The translations under genes and the position numbers were made by a program. 64,000 nt of DNA, taken from positions 1,999,860 to 2,063,859 of the forward strand of contig MU004231.1 of NCBI GenBank assembly GCA_010405405.1, read 5' to 3'. This DNA is from Microthyrium microscopicum (Eukaryota > Ascomycota > Dothideomycetes > Microthyriales > Microthyriaceae). Shown piece after piece: positions 58,342 to 64,000 of this stretch. Each line of letters opens with the position of its first letter. The stretch's first letter is position 1. A model generated the notes under the pieces. That model did no database searches. It had not been told where the DNA came from and saw nothing but the letters and a program-made list of their open reading frames with translations.

Positions 58342-58884
58342 ATGGCCACCGTTCCAAATGGTCAGCCTTCCAATGCTCAGGTAAGTCCCAAGCATAGCAA
58401 TCAACAGTAGTCCCAACACAAAGCAATGCTCGGCAATAGCCTTTACCTCATCAAACTATGCACAGTCACCATTAACAGCCTGCAGGCACCACCACTAGGT
58501 CCAATCCTCTACCGCAAAATCTTCAACCAGCAAGAACGCGAATCCTTCCGTCCAGAACTCACCAACCACACCATCACCTACATGGAAGTCGCAGCTCCAG
58601 CACCCATGGCCGGCTGTCCAAACCAAGACTATCCTCAAGCCATCTGGCATCTGACCTGGACCCTCGACATCACAAGCATCTACCTTGCTGGCAACACATT
58701 CCGCTCTGTTCAGCAGTCCATGGAAGTCACGTTTGTGGGCGATGATTTCGACGACTTGGTGGATGATGTAGCTGGAGGGGTAGCTGCTGATGCCTATAGA
58801 GAGAAGATCGCTGCAGAGATTGAGTCGCCCTACTGGATTACTGTCGATTGGAGCAAGAAGGATGAGATTCTGGGTGGGGAGTAG
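58342..58884 (+). CDS. Small unknown protein, paralogue of the gene at 57290
   Basis: Two exons (58342-58380, 58486-58884; 105-bp intron, GTAAGT..CTGCAG) encode 145 residues. It begins MATVPNGQPSNAQAPPLGPI and continues with YRKIFNQQERESFRPEL, TYMEVAAPAPM and HLTWTLDITSIYL. An acidic helix (DDFDDLVDDVAGGVAADAY) and the tail ITVDWSKKDEILGGE follow. There is no signal peptide, membrane helix or known domain. The neighbour at 57290 is clearly related, so the pair comes from a tandem duplication. Alternating aromatic and hydrophobic residues suggest a small beta-rich domain, which is only a guess. Confidence 0.7.
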
Positions 58885-59210
58885 AGGAGGCAGGGTCGCA
58901 TGGCTGGTGTTTCTTGAGTAGGCGGGCGCGCTGACTGGTTGTGGGTCTGTGGGTGTTGTGTTTTGTCGGTCAACGATGGCCTTATGATACTGTGGCTAGT
59001 TAGTCTGGCAATTGATACAGTGAAGTCTGATTGTTTTCATAAAGTGAAGAGCAAGTTTTGATGTATCAGCATGATATTGGAACTGTGGCGCAGAGGTAAT
59101 ATAAATATAGAAAGTCTAACCACTAGGACTCCCAAATCGATGGCTAGAATTGGCGGTAGGCCGGGTATCATTTTGACGCCTATCACAAGTACGTACTACA
59201 CCAGTCGCAC
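58885..59210. other. Intergenic between convergent genes
   Basis: This is 326 bp between gene ends with no gene. GTGGCGCAGAGG at about 59086 recalls a tRNA start, but no cloverleaf follows. Confidence 0.5.
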
Positions 59211-60210
59211 TCAGCGTCGACCAGCCATAGCGTGTGTAAGTGCAAGTCTCTTGCTGAAAGGACTCAGGCTGCGCTCCCGGACAGGCCGCGTTTCTCGCTT
59301 CGGCGAGCTTTCTCTCTGCCAGTTCGTCTGTTTGTCGTCTCGACGATTTTTCCAATCTCGATTATCCTCCTTCTTGCGCCCTGATCCTCGATACGGACTC
59401 CTTGACTTCTCCCTCTCTCTCACCTTCAACTCCTGCTCCGGCACGTACGATGGTGACAATCTCCTGCGCGGCTTCCCCGGAGTTATACTTCGACTCGGTG
59501 TATAACGACCGCGTATTCGATGGTCTGCACTTGACGAGCTGCGCTCCCGTCCTCGCCCACGCCGCTCTGGCGATTTGACATTCCGCCGGCGTCGGGTATT
59601 GCGATCTTCATGATCTGATTCTTCAGACACGCTGATGTAGGATGGTGAGCGACGTCGCTTGCCGTTGCCGTTTCGGGGCGCAGGGCCTTCGGCTTGCGAG
59701 GTCATGTATTCGTCTTCTCGTGGTCTTCGGGGCGAGTGAGTGCGTGAACGGTTGGTGCTAATCGTTGATATACTATCAGAAGAATCGGCAGAGCGAGAGC
59801 GTTTGCGTGGACTGGCGATGTCGTCGCGGTCCATGGAGGTGCTGCGTTTGCGACCGCGAGCTTGAGCGGCCAATATTTCGTCTGCTACGCCTGTTCTGGG
59901 ATGTGTTAGTAGCTTCTCTATCAGATGGGTAGTACACATACTTGCGCTCCAAATCGTTGGGCGTGTCGCTGGAAAGTTTAGGCACCAGGTCAGGGTTCAG
60001 AAGTTGTTGAGTTCGTGATGGGCGCGCAATGTATGGACGTGCTTGAGCGCCTGTTTTACATTCGTAGCTATAATGACGTGGAAAGTGTTAGCTTGCAGTA
60101 GGTTAGGACGAGCTGGAAGACATATCTCGTTTTAAACATTTTTGGCATAGTGTCGAAGTAGAAGCTTTGGAGGCCGTTTTGGGCGGCGGTGGTCTATAGA
60201 AGCCACTCAT
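59211..60210 (-). CDS. Zinc-knuckle, Arg/Ser-rich protein (ZCCHC10-like)
   Basis: Three exons (60210-60122, 60067-59942, 59895-59211; introns 54 and 46 bp) join in phase to 299 residues. The N-terminus MSGFYRPPPPKTASK leads to a zinc-knuckle-like LCQKCLKRD, then YECKTGAQARPYIARPSRTQQLLNP, which matches the ZCCHC10-type family (knuckle followed by RPSRT). The remainder is a long RS/RE-rich tail (RSRTHSPRR, SPERRGRGRERSSSS, RSPYRGSGRKKED), as in splicing-associated nuclear proteins. The role is probably in RNA processing, inferred from composition. The first intron has a poor donor (GTCTTC), and the joined knuckle is about three residues shorter than usual, so exon 1 may end elsewhere. It is divergent from VTC1. 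Confidence 0.75.
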
Positions 60211-60795
60211 GATGAATCTTGAAAAAGCGACACTAAGAGGAGATGAAAGGGAGAGAGATGTTGTAGTGTTTGATGAGAGAATGCGGAATTACCGTAGCAA
60301 GATGAGAACAAAGAGCTGAGGGAAAGTTGACTTTGTAAGGCCGGTTTGAAACATCAAACTTCAAGTTGTGGTTGCATCCATGCAGATGTGGCGGTGCATA
60401 TGCTGCACTGCCACAGACATGCGGCTTAAAGCTCTGGATAGTCTAAGCTCAAAAGGGATAAGCGGGTCGCGGGATTGGCAAGCACGTGGGGTGGGGAATT
60501 GGTTGAGATTGCATTGAAGGCAGGAGCTTTGCAGCATCAAGTTAGCTTCATTTCTTAGAGTCTTGGAGAAGAAGCTTCGGAAGCACTGCAGGAAAGAGCA
60601 CACCACTCTGAGATCTATCTCTTCCCTGCCTTATGCTATACTCTACATAACAGTACTATTCCACCTTGGAATTCTTCCCCTCTACCCCATTTCTCTCCTA
60701 CGCGGGCTGCCATACTCCATTGACCAGAGCATACTCCAAACCAAACATCTTCACTGCTCTACTCTCTATCACAACATCCCCGCCTTATACCCGCC
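60211..60795. promoter_or_regulatory. Divergent promoter region, ZCCHC10-like / VTC1
   Basis: This is 585 bp between head-to-head genes with no supported ORF. GCACGTGG at about 60481-60488 contains the E-box CACGTG. In yeast CACGTG/CACGTT is bound by Pho4, which drives VTC genes on phosphate starvation, so a PHO-type control of VTC1 is plausible. Confidence 0.5.
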
Positions 60796-61240
60796 ATGTC
60801 TCACCAACCTCTTCTTCAAACCGCTCCCGGTATGTTTACTGCTTCTCTTCCAAGTTGATATCTTATCTGACTGACTGCTTCTAGGCAAGCGAATTGCCCT
60901 CCCAACCCGTGTCGAGCCCAAAGTCTTCTTCGCCAACGAACGAACTTTCCTAAGCTGGCTCAATTTTACCGTCATCCTCGGCGGACTGGCCGTTGGCCTT
61001 CTCAACTTCGGTGACAGGGTGGGACAAATCAGTGCTGGTGTTTTCACAATAATCGCCATGGCCGCAATGATGTATGCTCTCTTCACATTCCATTGGCGAG
61101 CGCGGAGTATTCGGAAAAGAGGACAAGCCGGGTTCGATGATCGATATGGGCCTACAGTCTTGGCCTTGGCTCTTTTGGGTGCTGTCATTGTCAACTTCAT
61201 TCTACGGTTCACAGTCCCCGAGAAGCCCGGAAAACATTGA
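60796..61240 (+). CDS. VTC1: Vacuolar transporter chaperone subunit Vtc1
   Basis: Two exons (60796-60829, 60885-61240; 55-bp intron) encode 129 residues, exactly the length of yeast Vtc1. It starts [20 protein letters not shown], followed by [20 protein letters not shown], the nearly invariant entry of the DUF202/VTC1 domain. Three membrane helices are visible ([51 protein letters not shown]). Vtc1 is the small membrane subunit of the VTC complex, which makes polyphosphate from ATP and moves it into the vacuole. The 5' intron after PG splits a conserved LLQ-PGK motif, and the join restores it. Confidence 0.96.
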
Positions 61241-61524
61241 TCGACCTTCGGGATCTTGGAATGATGGCTCTGGGGTGCTACATTTGAAAAGTGGAGTCGG
61301 TATATAACGCACAGGATTGACTGACATACTGGAACGATAAGAAGTATTAACATGATTGGAGGTACAGGTCGGCTCGGGCTGCCACGCTTACTGTATATAG
61401 GCCATTCAATATCAACGGAGAGAACAATTCTACCTCTCTACAAGAAATAAATTTACGATCAATACCATCATTCTCGACATGTCTTGACCGTTGTCATTGC
61501 TCATATCCTGTTATTTCGTCAATA

Positions 61525-62836
61525 CTAGTTGCCGCTCAGTCGTATAATCTCCTTGAAGTATTTCCGAGAAAGATCCAAGTTTTTCGCATCACCAGATGGC
61601 ATGACTTGAGTCGCATACATCGCAGCAATTCCCAGCTCCGGGTGAATGAACCACTTGAGATTCGGCAGTCCTCCCCAAGACAACGTTCCGCCTGGCAAAA
61701 ACGCAGATGTCTTGACTTGTACCATACCACCCAGTCCATAATTGATACCTGCGTCGCTTGGATTCGCAGCATTCGCCGCGACCGCTCCTCCCCGTCCCTT
61801 TGACAGTGCTTTCAGCGCCTCCCCATCCTTAAGCTGTGGCTTCGCAAGCATATTAACCACCGTGTCCCGCTTCAACAGCGTTGGCTCGTCCTTGATCAAA
61901 TCGGCCAACACCTTGATATAGTCCGTCGCACAACTCCAAAGCCCTCCACCGCCAGACTCATCATGAGCTTCTGCGCGAAACACCATGCCTTCAAAGGGAA
62001 TCATGCCACCATCCGGTCCTCGCTTGCCGGCACGTACCAGCCGCTTCTCGAGGTCCGGTCGCGTGCTGAGGTAGAATGTGGTATCTTTCATGCCCAGCGG
62101 CTTGAAGATATGCTCCTCCATATATCCACCCAACGTCGTGTTATTCAACCGCCCGACCAAAATACCTGCCCAGTCGATACCACCACCATACACCCAGCCC
62201 TCACCCGGATCGAAGAGCAGTGGTATATCATAAAGATGCTGCATGAATCCCTTCTTATCATCCGGAATGGGACCCACATCCTTGCGCCACGCGCGCAGTC
62301 TTGAATCACCCCACTCATACGCAACGCCCGATGTATGCGTCAACAGCCTCCTCAGAGTAATCGGATTCTTGGCCGGACGCAAATTATACCCCTTCTCCGA
62401 GTCATCAAGCGTAACGACCATTGGATTCTTGAATTCCGGTAAATGCGACTGTCCCAAATCCTCATCAAGATCGACCTGGCCGCGCTCGACGCAGCGCAGC
62501 GCACATACGGAGGTGAGTAGTTTCGTGCAGCTGGCAATCCACATGATATCGTCATCTTTGATTGCTGGTGCATCTGGGAGGCGCGAATTGAAGCCGCATG
62601 CTTTATGATAAAGTGATTTTCCTATAAGTCATACACATTAGCCAAAATGATATGCTATCACATAGATAGAATATACCGTTCTTGTCCACAGCAAGCAATA
62701 CAAGACCAGGCGCGATATCAGCCTCGCGCTTAGTAGCCTCGGCCAAAATCGCTTCCCACTCGCTCGCAGATTCAGCCTGCCCGCCTTGCCCACCACCCAT
62801 GATAGATTTCCAGTATTTCAAAATTGACTGAAACAT
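61525..62836 (-). CDS. Serine beta-lactamase / transesterase family protein
   Basis: Two exons (62836-62677, 62621-61525; 55-bp intron) give 418 residues. The class C beta-lactamase fold is clear: MWIASCTKLLTSV holds the S-x-x-K nucleophile motif (Ser84, Lys87). It is followed by RLLTHTSGVAYEWGD, WVYGGGIDWAGILVGRL (Tyr-containing second motif region), EHIFKPLGMKDTTFYLS, and the late FLPGGTLSWGGLPNLKWFIHPELG, where HTG/WGG-type residues close the site. Fungal members include LovD-like acyltransferases and many esterases. There is no signal peptide, so it is probably intracellular. With no polyketide synthase nearby, a general esterase or transesterase role is the safer reading. It converges on VTC1 with 284 bp between the stops. 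Confidence 0.9.
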
Positions 62837-64000
62837 ATCGTTGATTCACAACTTTGGAGAAAGTTTGCAGCAAAAATGGCCAAGTGGACTAACTTCCCCA
62901 TATATCAAGCAAGCAACAATCGGGCCGCGGATGATGGTTATTGCCGTTTGCTACATAGTTCATTCATTTGTAGTTGTGCAATAGGCAATTGCAGGACGCT
63001 AGTACCAAGAGCACGAATGAACTGCTTCAGTTGTAGATTAGCCTATCGAGCAAGACTGGGATGTCGTGCTGCTGCTATGAATTCGGAAGTGCCCTGGTTC
63101 AGCGGGGCTCGGATCAACTGTCAATTTGGGTGATTATCTACGAGCGATTGGAATGTGCGGGGCGGTTTGTTGAGATCAATTGGATCTTGTTGAGTTTGTG
63201 TTTTACGTGTTTCGATAGAGCGATGGAGGTTCAGCCTATCGAAAAACAGTAACACGGAAAAGCGTGCAAACAAAAAATAGTTCATGGTATAGTTACTATG
63301 CCACGTTCTTGGGGTCGAAACAAACTTCCGAAAAGATGGCTAGATTGCGCTAGTTATTGTGCTTTTTACTTCTTTTGGATATTGATTTTGCGTGTGAGCT
63401 ATTATCCCTATAAGACTTAAGGTTGACGATCAGGTCTTGTGGCTACAATCACCGCCCATTGGGACTGGGAAACAACAAGCAGGATCCAGACCCGGACTCT
63501 GTTCTCTGCATCAGGCAATTATACTGAGTCTTCTCATTGTAGGACTCGTCTGGTCTGAACTGGTAGGCATCAGGAATATTGCTCAACATCAAAAGCTTAG
63601 TGAAACACCAGACCACCAAACTGGCGTCCGCTTTTGGATACACAGGGAGTTTAAAAAGCTGGCGACAAGAATGAATCTCAGTGCCATTGACCTTCCAGAG
63701 TCAGGTTGGACAAAAGTCCAAACTTGCTCCTATTTCTGGTTGACTTCAAATTTCGCAGTCAGCAGGGTACCCGATCATGGACATGACCCAAGACACTGCA
63801 GGTTATGAAGGCCTCATTCTACACTTATTTCAAAGAGACCATCCTTTAGAGATGCGCACAATCTCCATGTCCTAGATTTAATGCAACACAGCTAAATAAG
63901 GGAGCCCAAGGGAGTTCAGCCAATGTACTAATCAGCTCATGCCGAGGACGGATGCAATCCCACCAGTTTCTCGCCTTGATTCATCAGCTCTGATAACCCC
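62837..64000. other. Right-end 1.16 kb, no supported gene
   Basis: This is the promoter of the beta-lactamase-like gene and sequence up to the window edge. A 123-codon plus frame (63437-63808) has one hydrophobic stretch but no start context, intron partner or domain. A gene beginning beyond 64000 may have its promoter here. Confidence 0.45.

Noticed and set aside
58426-58884. Unspliced 152-codon start at 58426 for the second paralogue
   Set aside because: The spliced start at 58342 gives a proper GT..AG intron and an N-terminus matching the neighbouring paralogue.
59071-59140. tRNA gene suggested by GTGGCGCAGAGG and, on the other strand, TAGTGGTTAG
   Set aside because: There is no GGTTCRA B box at the right distance and no acceptor-stem pairing.
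61525-62836. LovD-type acyltransferase of a polyketide pathway
   Set aside because: The fold fits, but no pathway genes are near, and many fungal family members are plain esterases. Kept as a family-level call.
63437-63808. 123-codon plus frame near the right end
   Set aside because: One hydrophobic run is the only feature. There is no domain, intron partner or promoter signal.

Overview
This window is nuclear DNA from a filamentous ascomycete (Pezizomycotina; Leotiomycetes or Dothideomycetes look plausible, but no marker here settles the class). The signs are short introns of about 46-60 bp with GT..AG ends and CTAAC-type branch points, fungal-only families (Zn2Cys6 factor, HET domain, Rds1-type ferritin-like protein, Vtc1, Swc4), about one gene per 2.6 kb, and AT-rich repeat blocks that look mutated by RIP. 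I modelled 24 protein genes. Exon joins were checked by reading phase, not by transcripts.

Left part (1-24 kb): an AT-rich repeat end; a gene-poor 2.4 kb; an SDR-like oxidoreductase and a Zn2Cys6 regulator, both on minus, divergent from a secreted alpha/beta-hydrolase; a small secreted peptide gene with Kex2-type sites; a DUF8035-like charged protein; an MFS transporter divergent from a secreted Rds1-like protein; a dead hAT transposon with a visible 8-bp target duplication; a large secreted Cys-rich modular protein with an 8-residue tandem repeat; and a Pho85-type cyclin.

Middle (25-44 kb): housekeeping and metabolism. Swc4 (SWR1/NuA4 chromatin complexes), mitochondrial glycine decarboxylase P protein, secreted acid trehalase, an F-box protein, and a divergent thiamine gene pair. 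THI6 (thiamine-phosphate synthase/hydroxyethylthiazole kinase) and THI20 (HMP/HMP-P kinase fused to TenA thiaminase II) share a 288-bp promoter, so the two thiamine precursor branches and their condensation could be controlled together. An alpha-arrestin follows.

Right part (45-64 kb): more accessory in character. A protein with a 69-bp in-frame duplication, a HET-domain protein, a nucleotidyltransferase-fold candidate, a membrane-anchored aspartic-protease-like protein without its first catalytic Asp, an FAD monooxygenase, and a tandem pair of small unknown paralogues. Then come a zinc-knuckle RS-rich protein, the polyphosphate complex subunit Vtc1, and a class C beta-lactamase/transesterase-like enzyme. 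The last kilobase has no recognisable gene.
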